DNA of 56,226 nucleotides from an uncultured Roseburia sp. (GCA_947174805.1 CAMWKH010000018.1:1-56226); one strand, 5' to 3'. Positions 17,057-26,187 are shown, numbered from the stretch's first letter. Program-made: numbers and translations. Notes: generated by a model not told the origin, from the sequence alone.

Positions 17057-17626
17057 ATGACAAAGAATATTATGATTGTAGGGGTGGGAGGACAGGGAAC
17101 CCTCCTCACCAGCCGTATCCTTGGAGGAATTACAAGGGATGCAGGGTATGACGTGAAATTATCGGAAGTTCACGGTATGGCCCAGAGAGGCGGAAGCGTG
17201 GTGACATTTGTGCGCTACGGAAAAGAGGTGGCGGAGCCCATTGTGGAGGCGGGATGTGCCGATGTGCTCATTGCCTTTGAAAAACTGGAGGCCCTTCGGT
17301 ATGCCCATTTCTTAAAAGAGGACGGGGTATTGATATTAAATGAGCAGCGCATGGAGCCCATCACTGTTTTAACCGGGGCGGCCGCTTATCCAGAGCATAT
17401 CGTGGAAGATTTGGAAAAAAACCATACGGTATTTAAAATGAATGCCATGGAGGAGGCCAAAAAACTGGGAAACTCCAAGGTCTTTAATATTATTGTGCTG
17501 GGAATGGCTGCAAGGCATATGGATTTCTCCAAAGAGGCATGGTTATCCGCTATTGAAAAGACGGTGCCGCCTAAGACAGTGGAAATCAACTGTACTGCAT
17601 TTTTAAAAGGATATGAGGGGGCATAA
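17057..17626 (+). CDS. iorB: Indolepyruvate:ferredoxin oxidoreductase, beta subunit
   Basis: 189 residues, normal length for IorB. It begins with [15 protein letters not shown], the nucleotide-like fold of the POR gamma family, followed by [18 protein letters not shown]. It partners IorA in aryl-pyruvate oxidation. Start ATG 8 bases after AAAGGAGAAGG. The second PaaK starts 2 bp after its stop region, so all four genes form one operon. Confidence 0.92.
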   Translation: MTKNIMIVGVGGQGTLLTSRILGGITRDAGYDVKLSEVHGMAQRGGSVVTFVRYGKEVAEPIVEAGCADVLIAFEKLEALRYAHFLKEDGVLILNEQRMEPITVLTGAAAYPEHIVEDLEKNHTVFKMNAMEEAKKLGNSKVFNIIVLGMAARHMDFSKEAWLSAIEKTVPPKTVEINCTAFLKGYEGA

Positions 17627-17628
17627 AA

Positions 17629-18927
17629 ATGATTTGGAACGAAACCAAGGAGTGTATGAGCAGGGACGAGATGGAGTTTCTCCAGAGCAAGCGTCTGGTG
17701 AAAACCGTGGACAGGGTGTACCACAATGTGGAATTTTACCGGAAGAAAATGCAGCAGGTGGGAATTGAGCCCGGGGATATCAAGGGAATCGAAGACCTGC
17801 ACAAGCTGCCCTACACCACAAAAAATGATTTGCGGGATACCTATCCCTTCGGTTTGTTTGCAGCTCCCAAATCAGAGATTGTCCGTGTCCATGCATCTTC
17901 CGGCACCACCGGAAAAGCTACAGTGGTGGGGTACACCAGAAGGGATCTTGATATCTGGAGCGAATGTGTGGCGAGGGCTTTGACCCAGGCGGGTGTTTCA
18001 AGGGATGACATTATTCAGGTGGCTTACGGTTACGGATTATTTACCGGGGGATTAGGGGCCCACGGGGGAGCGGAAAAACTGGGGGCAATCGTAGTGCCCA
18101 TGTCCACGGGAAATACGAAAAAACTTACCACTATGATGATAGATTTCGGGGTCACCGCCATTGCCTGCACCCCCTCCTACCTTCTCCATATTGCGGAGGT
18201 GTTAGAGGAGTCCGGGAGCATACCGGAGATTAAATTAAAAGCGGCTGTCTGCGGTGCGGAGCCCTGGACGGAGAATATGAGGAAACAGATAGAGGAAAAA
18301 CTTCACATCCATGCCTTTGACATTTACGGGCTTTCGGAAGTTATGGGGCCTGGCGTTGCCTGTGACTGTGAATATCACAAGGGGCTCCACGTCTATGAAG
18401 ACCACTTCCTTCCCGAGATTATAGACCCGGAGACGCTAAAGCCATTGCCCAAGGGAGAGACGGGAGAGCTGGTATTTACCACCCTGACAAAAGAAGGGCT
18501 TCCTCTTTTGCGCTACCGTACAAAGGACTTGACAAACATCGACTATTCCCCCTGCGAGTGCGGCAGGACCTTGGCCAGAATCAGCCGGTTTAAAGGGCGT
18601 TCCGATGATATGTTAATTATCCGGGGTGTAAATGTATTCCCGTCCCAGGTGGAGGCTGCGCTTTTGGAACTGGGAGGAACCACGCCTCACTACATGATGA
18701 TTGTGGACAGGAAGAATAATCTGGACACCTTAGAGATTCAGGTGGAGGTGGATGAAAGCTTCTTTTCCGATGAAATCAGGGGATTGGAAAATCTTACGAA
18801 AAAAGTTGCCCATGCCATCCAAAATGCCATTGGCCTTGCGGCTAAAATTAAGCTGGTGGAGCCAAAGACTTTGGAGCGGAGCATGGGAAAAGCCGTCCAT
18901 GTGATTGACAAACGGAAACTTGTCTGA
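17629..18927 (+). CDS. paaK: Phenylacetate-CoA ligase family (aryl-CoA synthetase), copy 2
   Basis: 432 residues, clearly paralogous to the copy at 13917 along its whole length. P-loop [19 protein letters not shown] adenylate motif, CECGRT and [11 protein letters not shown]. The two copies flank iorAB, so they are probably isoenzymes for different aryl acids rather than a very recent duplication, since the substrate-pocket regions differ. Product and direction are as for copy 1. The start overlaps no gene and lies 2 bp after iorB, with GAGGGG just before it. Confidence 0.9.
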   Translation: MIWNETKECMSRDEMEFLQSKRLVKTVDRVYHNVEFYRKKMQQVGIEPGDIKGIEDLHKLPYTTKNDLRDTYPFGLFAAPKSEIVRVHASSGTTGKATVVGYTRRDLDIWSECVARALTQAGVSRDDIIQVAYGYGLFTGGLGAHGGAEKLGAIVVPMSTGNTKKLTTMMIDFGVTAIACTPSYLLHIAEVLEESGSIPEIKLKAAVCGAEPWTENMRKQIEEKLHIHAFDIYGLSEVMGPGVACDCEYHKGLHVYEDHFLPEIIDPETLKPLPKGETGELVFTTLTKEGLPLLRYRTKDLTNIDYSPCECGRTLARISRFKGRSDDMLIIRGVNVFPSQVEAALLELGGTTPHYMMIVDRKNNLDTLEIQVEVDESFFSDEIRGLENLTKKVAHAIQNAIGLAAKIKLVEPKTLERSMGKAVHVIDKRKLV

Positions 18928-18973
18928 ATAAAAAGTTGCTGGGAAGGAATAAAACAGCGGAATGGAGGAGACT

Positions 18974-19408
18974 ATGTTTATAAAACAGTTGTCAGTATTT
19001 ATTGAAAACCAGGAAGGGCGCTTAGAGCAGGTCTTGGAAGTGCTGAAACAGGAACAGATTAACATTATTTCTTTAAGCCTGGCTGACACCAGCGAGTATG
19101 GGCTTTTGCGGCTAATCACATCAGACCCTGTGGCAGGACAGGCCGCATTAAAGAAACAGGGTTTTTCCGCCATGCTCACAGATGTGCTGGCGGTAAGGCT
19201 TGCCCATCAGGTGGGGAGGCTTCAGGAAATTTTAAGTTTCGTCTGCAAAGCGGGGCTTAACGTGGAATATATGTATGCCCTTTCCAACAAGGAGGGGGAT
19301 GCCTCTATCATATGTAAGATATCCAACGGGGATGAGGCTGCCGTTCTTTTAAAGAGCAAAGAGGTAGAGCTTTACAGCCAGGAGGATATTTTAAGAATAT
19401 TCTGTTAA
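18974..19408 (+). CDS. Tandem ACT-domain protein, amino-acid responsive
   Basis: About 144 residues made of two ACT units: residues ~3-70 (KQLSVFIENQEGRLEQVLEVL) and ~72-140 (LAHQVGRLQEILSFVCKAGLNVEYMYA). ACT domains bind amino acids and regulate metabolic enzymes. Start ATG after GGAGGAG; the frame extends upstream to 18962 without a better site. It lies 46 bp after the second paaK. Similar ACT proteins often accompany IorAB/PaaK clusters in anaerobes, so it may sense aromatic amino acids, which is an inference. Confidence 0.85.
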   Translation: MFIKQLSVFIENQEGRLEQVLEVLKQEQINIISLSLADTSEYGLLRLITSDPVAGQAALKKQGFSAMLTDVLAVRLAHQVGRLQEILSFVCKAGLNVEYMYALSNKEGDASIICKISNGDEAAVLLKSKEVELYSQEDILRIFC

Positions 19409-19423
19409 AAGGAAGGCAAATTT

Positions 19424-20230
19424 ATGATTGTAGATTTTCACACCCATATTTTTCCAGATAAAATTGCAAAAAGAACCATAGAGAAGCTGGAAGGTATCGC
19501 AAATGTGAAGGCTTTTACCGATGGCAGGGAAGTAAGCCTGATTTCATCCATGGAAGAAGCGGGAGTGGATTTGTCCGTGGTTCTCCCTGTGGTGACAAAG
19601 CCGGAGCAGTTTGCCACCATAAATGATTTTGCGGCGAGATTAAATGAGAAATACCAGGGGAAGAGCCGGAGGCTTTTTTCTTTTGGGGGAATCCACCCGG
19701 ATTCCCCGGATTACAAAAGGGAGCTTCGCACCATATATGATTTGGGGCTGAAAGGGATAAAACTGCATCCGGATTACCAGAGTACTTATTTTGACGATAT
19801 GAAATATATGCGTATTTTAGATTATGCCTCAGAGCTTGGGCTTATCACCATTGTGCACACTGGAATCGATATCGGCTTTCCCCACCATGTAAGGTGCACA
19901 CCAAAGATGATTCGCCGGGTTTTAGATGAGGTTTCCCCTGAAAAGCTGGTGCTTGCCCACTACGGAGGTTTTAAGATGTGGGAGGAGGCAGGGGAGCTTA
20001 TCGCCGGGAAAAAGGTGTATCTGGATACGGCCTATCTCTTTGATTTTATCCAGGATGATTTGTTCCTTCAGATTTTAAAAAAGCATGGGGCGGACAGAGT
20101 GCTTTTTGCCACGGACAGTCCATGGAGCGGGCAGAAGGAGTCTTTGTCCCATTTAAGAGGGCTTTCCATTCCAAAAGAAGATTTGGATAAAATCTTGGGT
20201 GGGAATGCCTGTGAACTATTAAATTTGTAA
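19424..20230 (+). CDS. Amidohydrolase family protein (metal-dependent TIM barrel)
   Basis: 268 residues. Metal-ligand motifs of the amidohydrolase-2 type: DFHTHIFP at the start, KLHPDYQ near 121, VHTGIDIG near 149, LAHYGGFKMWEE near 181 and ATDSPW near 233. Enzymes of this family hydrolyse or decarboxylate cyclic or aromatic substrates. It is 15 bp after the ACT gene in the aryl-acid operon, which suggests an aromatic substrate, but this cannot be read from sequence. Confidence 0.85.
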   Translation: MIVDFHTHIFPDKIAKRTIEKLEGIANVKAFTDGREVSLISSMEEAGVDLSVVLPVVTKPEQFATINDFAARLNEKYQGKSRRLFSFGGIHPDSPDYKRELRTIYDLGLKGIKLHPDYQSTYFDDMKYMRILDYASELGLITIVHTGIDIGFPHHVRCTPKMIRRVLDEVSPEKLVLAHYGGFKMWEEAGELIAGKKVYLDTAYLFDFIQDDLFLQILKKHGADRVLFATDSPWSGQKESLSHLRGLSIPKEDLDKILGGNACELLNL

Positions 20231-20318
20231 AGATACGGCCATTGCGAAACCTGACTTTGGATTGTGGAGAGAGGGTTTCGCATTTGTCTGTTTTAACGGT
20301 TTTTATAAGGAGGAAAAT

Positions 20319-21875
20319 GTGTTCATTAAGTTTGTTTTTTTGATTGTATTTTTTGCTGTGATGATTGGCGTAGGGCTTTATTCCCGCAGACATGCCACAA
20401 ATGTAAATGACTTTGTTTTGGGCGGCAGGAGCGTGGGCCCCTGGCTTACGGCTTTTGCCTACGGGACATCCTATTTTTCAGCGGTGGTGTTTGTGGGATA
20501 TGCCGGGCAGTTTGGTTATAAATACGGCCTTGCGTCCACATGGATTGGAATCGGCAATGCCTTTATCGGTTCCCTGCTGGCTTGGGTGGTTCTCGGACGG
20601 CGTACCAGGATTATGAGCAATCATTTATCCGCATCCACCATGCCGGACTATTTCGGAAAGCGTTATCAGAGCAATGCACTTCGGATTGCCGCCTCTGCAA
20701 TTTCATTTATTTTCTTAATTCCCTACACCGCATCTGTATACAATGGACTTTCCAGACTTTTTGGAATGGCTTTTGACATTCCCTATGAAGCCTGTGTGAT
20801 TGCCATGGCGGTGCTCACCTGCGTCTATGTGACCCTGGGGGGCTATATGGCCACGGCGATTAATGATTTTATACAGGGAATTGTAATGCTTGGGGGGATT
20901 GTTGTGGTGATTCTTGCCGTGCTAAAGGGGCAGGGGGGATTTTTACATGCGGTATCTTCCCTGGCGGAGTTTGAAAGTGATATCCCAGTGACTATGGGGC
21001 AAAAAGGGGCGTTCACCTCTTTTTTCGGGCCGGACCCTTTAAACCTTCTGGGTGTCATTGTTTTAACTTCCCTTGGAACCTGGGGGCTGCCCCAGATGAT
21101 ACATAAGTTTTATGCCATCAAAGATGAGCGTTCCATTCAGTCGGGAACGGTTATCTCCACGTTTTTTGCAGTGATTGTCTCCGGGGGCTGCTATTTTCTG
21201 GGAGGATTCGGACGGCTTTTTGACACGGAAAAAATTCGTGGGGCGGACGGAAGCGTTATTTACGATGCCATCATTCCAGCCATGCTCTCCACACTGCCGG
21301 ACATTTTGGTTGGAATTGTGATTGTCCTTGTGCTCTCCGCCTCCATGTCCACCTTATCTTCTCTTGTACTTACCTCCAGTTCCACCCTGACACTGGACTT
21401 TTTAAAGGATAATGTATTTAAAAATATGGACGAAAAGAAACAGTTACTGTGGATGCGGATTCTTTTGGTGTTTTTCATTGTCTGCTCTGTAGTTTTGGCG
21501 CTTTTCCCGCCCAAATCCATTGCAGGGTTTATCGCCCAGCTAATGGGAATTTCCTGGGGGGCCCTGGCAGGGGCATTCTTAGCGCCTTTTCTCTATGGAT
21601 TGTACTGGAGGGGCGTTACCAGGGCGGCAGTGTGGGCAAGTTTTATCTGCGGCATCGGCATTACCGTGTCCAATATGTTTTTCTCCTACATTAAGTCCCC
21701 TATAAACGCCGGGGCCATCGCCATGGCGGCGGGGCTTATTATTGTGCCTCTTGTGAGCCTGTTTACCCCAAAGATGGATGAGAAAAAGGTGGAAGAGATT
21801 TTCTCCTGTATGGAGGAACAGGTGGTGGTAGACAAAAAGATTGCACTGCCCAGAGAGGGGAAGAAGCGGGGGTAA
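20319..21875 (+). CDS. Sodium:solute symporter family transporter
   Basis: About 518 residues with roughly 13 hydrophobic segments. Typical SSS pieces: VLGGRSVGPW near 35, AYGTSYFSAVVFVGYAG, and SLGTWGLPQMIHKFYA near 260. A longer frame starts with TTG at 20262, but GTG at 20319 lies 5 bases after a perfect AAGGAGG and is preferred. It is the last gene of the aryl-acid cluster; it may import an aromatic amino acid or another carboxylate with sodium. The substrate is not visible. The hydrophilic tail carries the C-terminal charged stretch usual for the family. Confidence 0.88.
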   Translation: MFIKFVFLIVFFAVMIGVGLYSRRHATNVNDFVLGGRSVGPWLTAFAYGTSYFSAVVFVGYAGQFGYKYGLASTWIGIGNAFIGSLLAWVVLGRRTRIMSNHLSASTMPDYFGKRYQSNALRIAASAISFIFLIPYTASVYNGLSRLFGMAFDIPYEACVIAMAVLTCVYVTLGGYMATAINDFIQGIVMLGGIVVVILAVLKGQGGFLHAVSSLAEFESDIPVTMGQKGAFTSFFGPDPLNLLGVIVLTSLGTWGLPQMIHKFYAIKDERSIQSGTVISTFFAVIVSGGCYFLGGFGRLFDTEKIRGADGSVIYDAIIPAMLSTLPDILVGIVIVLVLSASMSTLSSLVLTSSSTLTLDFLKDNVFKNMDEKKQLLWMRILLVFFIVCSVVLALFPPKSIAGFIAQLMGISWGALAGAFLAPFLYGLYWRGVTRAAVWASFICGIGITVSNMFFSYIKSPINAGAIAMAAGLIIVPLVSLFTPKMDEKKVEEIFSCMEEQVVVDKKIALPREGKKRG

Positions 21876-21972
21876 AGCCTTTCCATGAAATGCTCTCTTT
21901 TTTGTGCAGGAGATGAGAGGAAAATTTTAAACAGACAGTATATGCTAAAAATTGTCAGGAGGATATAGAAAG

Positions 21973-22779
21973 ATGGAATGGATAGAGAGATTAAATGAAG
22001 CCGTAGGGTATCTGGAGGAAATTGCCTGATGTTCCGCTTATCATTTCCAGAGGATGTTTAGCTTTATGGCGGGGATTCCCCTGTCTGAGTACATCCGCAG
22101 GAGAAAAATGTCTCTTGCCGCTGTGGATTTGCAGGGAAAAGAGATGAAAATTATTGATGTAGCAGCAAAGTACGGCTACAGTTCCCCCACAGCATTTAAC
22201 AGGACTTTTCAGTCCGTTCATGGAATCACCCCCTCCGCCGTAAAAAGCGAAGGCGTATCCGTAAAATCCTTTCCTCCTCTCACGTTTAAAATCACAGTCA
22301 AAGGAGTGGAAGAAATGAATTACCGAATTGAGACAAAAGAGGCTTTCCGTATTGTGGGAGTATCTGTGCCGCTGCACAAGGATATTGAGAAAAACTTTGC
22401 CGTCATTCCCCCAAAGTGGGAGGAAGTCTCTGTAAACGGGACGCTTCAAAAATTAATCGGCATGATGGACACGCCTCCTATGGGGGTGCTGGGAGTTTCT
22501 ACCTGTAATGATACGGAACCCTGGAGATACTTTATTGCTGTTTCTTCTTCAAAAAGTTCAGAGGGATTAGAAGAGTATACTGTACTTGGGGCTACCTGGG
22601 CGATTTTTCCGGGGAAGGGGACCAACCAGTCCATTCAGGAGCTGGAGCGGCGGATTGTGACGGAGTGGCTGCCCACTTCGGGATATGAGTACGGCAATGC
22701 GCCGGATATTGAGGTTTATTTAAATCCCGACCCGGAAAATGCAGAGTATGAGGTGTGGATTCCCGTGGTGAATAAATAA
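21973..22779 (+). pseudogene. AraC-type regulator with GyrI-like effector domain, damaged N terminus
   Basis: The ATG at 21973 starts MEWIERLNEAVGYLEE as in AraC/GyrI-type regulators, then meets an in-frame TGA at 22027-22029 just before CSAYHFQRMF. Relative to family members about a dozen residues (end of helix 1 and the start of the first helix-turn-helix) appear deleted at the same place. Downstream the frame is open to 22779 and keeps the second HTH (AAKYGYSSPTAFNRTFQ) and an intact GyrI-like ligand domain. Translation could restart at the ATG at 22054 (241 residues), giving a protein lacking much of its DNA-binding domain. The gene is therefore probably inactive as a regulator. Confidence 0.75.
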
Positions 22780-22818
22780 GCATAATTTACAATTTCTTGA
22801 CTAACACCAAAATTCTTA

Positions 22819-22848
22819 TTGATTTTTTTCGGGACTTTTGCATATAAT
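22819..22848 (+). promoter_or_regulatory. Promoter for a structured transcript
   Basis: TTGATT (22819-22824), 18-base spacer, TATAAT (22843-22848). Downstream there is no start codon with a ribosome site until after the terminator at 22992-23026, so the product is likely an untranslated RNA or leader. Confidence 0.6.
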
Positions 22849-22855
22849 GTAAGTG

Positions 22856-23026
22856 AGCAAGAAAATTATTCAATTTATGTGCTTCGCAGCTTAAAATGCG
22901 AACCGTTAATTTTCAGGGAGATAAGCAATTTATATCCCCGTTTTGCTTTCTCTTGTCTGTTGACAGCAAAGTTTTAGAATTTAAACACAGAGAAGTTCAC
23001 CAATTTTTTGGCGGGCTTCTTTTTTT
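22856..23026 (+). ncRNA. Candidate small structured RNA or terminated leader
   Basis: About 170 bases from a promoter to an intrinsic terminator, with several local stems: TTCGCA/TGCGAA (22882-22902 area), GGGAGATAA/TTATATCCC around 22916-22938 with one mismatch, and TTTGCT/AGCAAA around 22942-22970 with a small TGTC/GACA hairpin inside. The terminator is GAAGTTC (22992-22998)/GGGCTTC (23013-23019) followed by seven T. It does not match the cores of riboswitches I know (c-di-GMP, T-box, Mn, THF). A 6S-like RNA or an unknown riboswitch leader for the decayed genes to its right are both possible. Confidence 0.5.
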
Positions 23027-23298
23027 ATATTTTTAATCATTCAGGGTATCAGATACGTTATGAATGGGCGGAAGGCGGGTCACAGCTTCTTGGCAGCATG
23101 GTTGCCGAAATGGGTATTGTTATGGCGCTGCTCTTTGCCCTGGCAGGAAGCGGGGCGGATATTTTCCGGACAAATACATTTCATATTTTGGGGAGATATA
23201 TCTGGTCCCCCTATCTGCTGATTACTGTTTCGGTTTTCATAGGTGTTTTGTGCCTGCCTTTTGCAGTAAAGGGATGGTCAAGACGGATGAAGGTTTAG
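23008..23298 (+). pseudogene. Membrane protein C-terminal fragment
   Basis: Open frame of 96 residues with two hydrophobic helices (LGSMVAEMGIVMALLFALAG and PYLLITVSVFIGVLCLPFAV). Its first ~11 residues are encoded by the terminator loop and T-run of the preceding RNA, and no ribosome site precedes it, so the true 5' part has been lost. What remains starts near 23038 (NHSGYQIRYEW). Parent family not recognised. It lies in a decay zone with BlaI and BlaR1 remnants. Confidence 0.5.
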
Positions 23299-23388
23299 GG
23301 CTTTCAGAAAATAAAAAAGTCAACCGCTATTAATGGTTAATGCGTATTGACCGATATATACTTTGAATAAGTCAAATATCAATGCAAA

Positions 23389-23502
23389 ACGGCAGCGCTT
23401 TTGCAGAGTTTTTCCCTGACGGAGGAACAGATTCAGGAACTGGAGGAGATACTTAAGAAAAGCCGGGGGCAGGGTGGCAAATCCCCGGACAAGGAGGGGT
23501 AA
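23389..23502 (+). pseudogene. BlaI/MecI-type repressor, C-terminal remnant
   Basis: About 37 codons in frame (TAALLQSFSLTEEQIQELEE and onward), ending at TAA 23500-23502. The acidic LTEEQIQELEEIL helix is typical of the C-terminal dimerisation part of BlaI/MecI repressors. The winged-helix N terminus is missing. It ends 3 bases before a BlaR1-like M56 gene fragment, the normal blaI-blaR1 order. Confidence 0.55.
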
Positions 23503-23505
23503 ACC

Positions 23506-23727
23506 ATGCCTGACTGGTCACAGCTTGGTAGTCTTTTTGATTTTTCAGCTGTATATTACACCACCCAGCTTGTGCGGTGCGCAATTTTTTCCTACATGCT
23601 CCTCGGGCTTGTGATGCTGCTGCGCAAAGTGCTTTTTTCAGGGCGGACTTTTCTCAAGGGGATGTTGTGGACATCTTTCCTGCTCATCCCCTTTCTTGGA
23701 AAGCTGAAAATGTTTTATGAAAAATGA
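23506..23727 (+). pseudogene. M56/BlaR1-like membrane protein, N-terminal fragment
   Basis: 73 residues with a membrane helix (AIFSYMLLGLVMLLRKVLF) and the segment LIPFLGKLKMFYE, which resembles the first part of BlaR1-type M56 peptidases in Lachnospiraceae. The metallopeptidase motif and sensor domain are absent. The frame ends inside an 11-base overlap with the next frame. Probably a truncated remnant of a blaI-blaR1 pair. Confidence 0.55.
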
Positions 23728-24145
23728 GTTTGTTATAAACCTGACCTGGAGGCTGACAGGGGCAGCCCTTCTGATGATTGCGTCTGCATTTCTGGCAGTG
23801 CGTACCCATTCTTATGCCCGGTGCAACGAGAGCAGGGACATTATGATTGGAAATTATGACGGGAAGGCTGAAATTATTTCCCATGATACTGGGGAACTGA
23901 GCCGGATGATTTCCTATGATGACAGGTTTGTCTATGTCAGGCGGGAAGCCTTTGAGGAATTTTTGGAAAAAAACCATGGGGAGGGGGAAATATGGATTGT
24001 TTTTGGCGGATTTTATAAACTTCCGGGTCTGGCAGGGGCGGCGGAGGCATGTATTTACGAGAGGGGGTTAAGAGACAAAATAGTGCGTATTCCCTATGAG
24101 AGCATTATGGATAACTGGTATTTTGAACTGCTTAAATTGTTATAG
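23717..24145 (+). CDS. Hypothetical protein with one N-terminal membrane helix
   Basis: 142 residues: one hydrophobic helix at residues 10-28 (WRLTGAALLMIASAFLAV) and a soluble domain with DDRFVYVRREAFEEFLEK. It begins at an ATG overlapping the end of the M56 fragment with no good ribosome site (the region upstream is coding), so it may be the shifted continuation of that gene or a translationally coupled small gene. Not recognised. Confidence 0.5.
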   Translation: MKNEFVINLTWRLTGAALLMIASAFLAVRTHSYARCNESRDIMIGNYDGKAEIISHDTGELSRMISYDDRFVYVRREAFEEFLEKNHGEGEIWIVFGGFYKLPGLAGAAEACIYERGLRDKIVRIPYESIMDNWYFELLKLL

Positions 24146-24206
24146 GCGAACGTTATACTAGGGAACTGAAAAGGATTTCAAGGAATGTATCAAGGAGGAC
24201 AAGATT

Positions 24207-24938
24207 ATGGCAATGGAGATTACAAACAATTACAGTAATACATATGAGAATGCATATGCATTGCAAAAAGAATCGCTGGCAGCAGAGAAAAAGGAAACAT
24301 CTAAGGCAGCGGGGGCACAAATAAATTCCAACACAGGAAACAGCAGGACAAAAAGAACGGCAAAATATACGAAAGAACTGGCAAAACTTGTTCCAAGCGT
24401 GGAATTTAAGGTTGGAACTGCCTGCTCGTCAGCCAGAAACGGCAAGTCACTTACGGTTCATCCCGGACTTTTGGAAAAAATGCAGAATGACCCGGAAAAA
24501 GAGAAGGATATGAAAGACATGATAAGAGGCGTTGAGTCTATGTCTAAACTGGCAGAAAGCATGGCGAAAGCCACTGGCTGGACCATAGTGTATCAGCACA
24601 GTTATATTGATGAGAACGGAAAATATCACTGCAGAATGCAGACCAGAAACGATGGTATGTTAAAATTAAGCGATAAGCTCCGGGAAGAAAGGAAGAAAAA
24701 TTCGGAAAAACTGCTTGAAAAGACAAAAGAAAAGGCGGCAGAAAAGAAAGAAAAATTAACTCCAAACAAAGCCCAACAGTTTCTAAATGAAAAACTGGCA
24801 GCTTCCAAAGACGGCATGATTTGTTTGAATGATACAGATATGTGGACAATGATGGAGGCTGAAAAAGAAGATTATGCAGGCAGGACAAATACAAAACGGC
24901 AGGGGGGGGCCGGTGCCAATTTGGACTTAAAGGTGTAG
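24207..24938 (+). CDS. DUF6033-like protein, copy 1
   Basis: 243 residues, soluble, rich in Lys and Glu. Recognisable blocks: AKYTKELAKLVPSVEFKVG near 52-70, LTVHPGLLEKMQNDPEKEKDM near 84, YIDENGKYHCRMQ near 133, a long charged helix with LREERKKNSEKLLEKTKEKA and a terminal GGAGANLDLKV. These match proteins I know from Lachnospiraceae as DUF6033; no function has been assigned. No signal peptide. Start ATG 5 bases after AAGGAGGACAAG. A paralogue follows 33 bp later. Confidence 0.75.
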   Translation: MAMEITNNYSNTYENAYALQKESLAAEKKETSKAAGAQINSNTGNSRTKRTAKYTKELAKLVPSVEFKVGTACSSARNGKSLTVHPGLLEKMQNDPEKEKDMKDMIRGVESMSKLAESMAKATGWTIVYQHSYIDENGKYHCRMQTRNDGMLKLSDKLREERKKNSEKLLEKTKEKAAEKKEKLTPNKAQQFLNEKLAASKDGMICLNDTDMWTMMEAEKEDYAGRTNTKRQGGAGANLDLKV

Positions 24939-24971
24939 CAGGAAAAAATTATAAAATCAGGAGGACAAATT

Positions 24972-26000
24972 ATGGCAATGGAGATTACCAGCAATTACGG
25001 GGCTCAGGGCATGATGGAAAGCAGCGTCACGGAGGGTACAAAAAGGAAGGAAACAGAAAGCAGACAAAAGAGCAGGGCAGAGTATGCCAGGGAGCTGGCA
25101 AAACTTGTTCCAAGCGCAGAGTTTAAAATTGGAAATGGATTTTCCCCAGGAAAGAGCAGCAAAACCCTGACGGTGAATCCACAGCTTTTGGAAAAAATGC
25201 AGAATGACCCGGAAACAGAAAAAGAAATGAAGGAATTAATAAAAGGCGCTGAATTAGCTGTCAAGAGACTGGACAGTGCGATGCATGCCATAGGCTGGTC
25301 GGTTGTGTTTAAGCATGATTACATAGATGAAAATGGAAAGTATCAACAGATTTGCCTTGTCAGAAATGACTTTATGCTGAATATGAGCGATAAACTCCGG
25401 GAGGAAAGAAAGAAAAATTCGGAAGAGCTGATAGAAAAGACAAAAGAGAAAGCGGAAAAGGCAAAACAGCTTTTGGAGGACAAAATAGCTGCCTCCAAGG
25501 ACGGAAAGGTTTATCTGGATGACACCGATATCCTCACAATTATGGAAGCTGCCCGGGAAGATCGTGCGGCGGGGGATAATGCAGTGGAGGTTTCCATCTC
25601 CCGGGAGGGTATGGAAAAATACCTGGAACAGATACGTGAAAAAAACGCGGAGGGCAAAGTCATTCAAAAAGGGGGAAATAAGGAAAGTATTGTAAGGCAG
25701 GCAAATCAGATGGCAAATGCCTTATCTGCAAATAGCTATGCCAGGGAATTAGCCGAAGAAATGGAAAAGGCAAAGGATTTGAACAGGGCCTACGGAAATC
25801 TTTATGACAGGATTGTACAGGGATATGAGAACGGTACAAGGGAACGTTATACAGAGGATAAAAATTCAGAGACAGGTTATAGGAAAATGACAAAGGAAGA
25901 AGAATTAAAAGGGCTTTCCCTGGCATTTCAGAAGAAGGCACATGAGGAGGATGTGAAAAAAATGATTTCAGAGGAATTTAAGCGGCTGAAAGAAGGCTAA
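24972..26000 (+). CDS. DUF6033-like protein, copy 2 with C-terminal extension
   Basis: 342 residues. The N-terminal 220 residues repeat the blocks of copy 1 (MAMEITSNYG, ARELAKLVPSAEFKIG, LLEKMQNDPETEKEMKEL, YIDENGKYQQI, LREERKKNSEELIEKTKEKA), proving tandem duplication. The GANLDL end of copy 1 is replaced by about 120 new, mostly helical residues with LAFQKKAHEEDVKKMI near the end. Start ATG after CAGGAGGACAAA. Both copies share a leader style (AGGAGGACAA-), and a strong terminator follows at 26020-26058. Confidence 0.75.
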   Translation: MAMEITSNYGAQGMMESSVTEGTKRKETESRQKSRAEYARELAKLVPSAEFKIGNGFSPGKSSKTLTVNPQLLEKMQNDPETEKEMKELIKGAELAVKRLDSAMHAIGWSVVFKHDYIDENGKYQQICLVRNDFMLNMSDKLREERKKNSEELIEKTKEKAEKAKQLLEDKIAASKDGKVYLDDTDILTIMEAAREDRAAGDNAVEVSISREGMEKYLEQIREKNAEGKVIQKGGNKESIVRQANQMANALSANSYARELAEEMEKAKDLNRAYGNLYDRIVQGYENGTRERYTEDKNSETGYRKMTKEEELKGLSLAFQKKAHEEDVKKMISEEFKRLKEG

Positions 26001-26019
26001 AATTCCCTGTAAACCGGGA

Positions 26020-26058
26020 GGCGCATGGATAACGATTACTGTTCCATGCGTCTTTTTT
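26020..26058 (+). terminator. Intrinsic terminator after DUF6033 pair
   Basis: GCGCATGGA (26021-26029) pairs with TCCATGCGT (26043-26051) with one mismatch at the base, 13-base loop, followed by CTTTTTT. Confidence 0.8.
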
Positions 26059-26120
26059 ATGTACACGGGCATCCAGAGGAAATACAGATCAATTCCTGTT
26101 TTTCCCATGAATTCCAGTTG

Positions 26121-26149
26121 TTGACTTATGGAAAGACTTATAGTATATT
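26121..26149 (+). promoter_or_regulatory. Sigma-A-type promoter of plsX operon
   Basis: TTGACT (26121-26126), 17-base spacer, TATATT (26144-26149), 38 bases before the plsX start. Confidence 0.7.
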
Positions 26150-26187
26150 GAATCTAGATGCGTGACAATGCGCAAGGAGGAAATGAC

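Noticed and set aside
22856..23026. c-di-GMP riboswitch or T-box interpretation of the structured RNA
   Set aside because: The conserved cores (GACGCAAAG with its partner loop; AGGGTGG antiterminator) are not present; only a loose GACAGCAAAG resemblance was seen.
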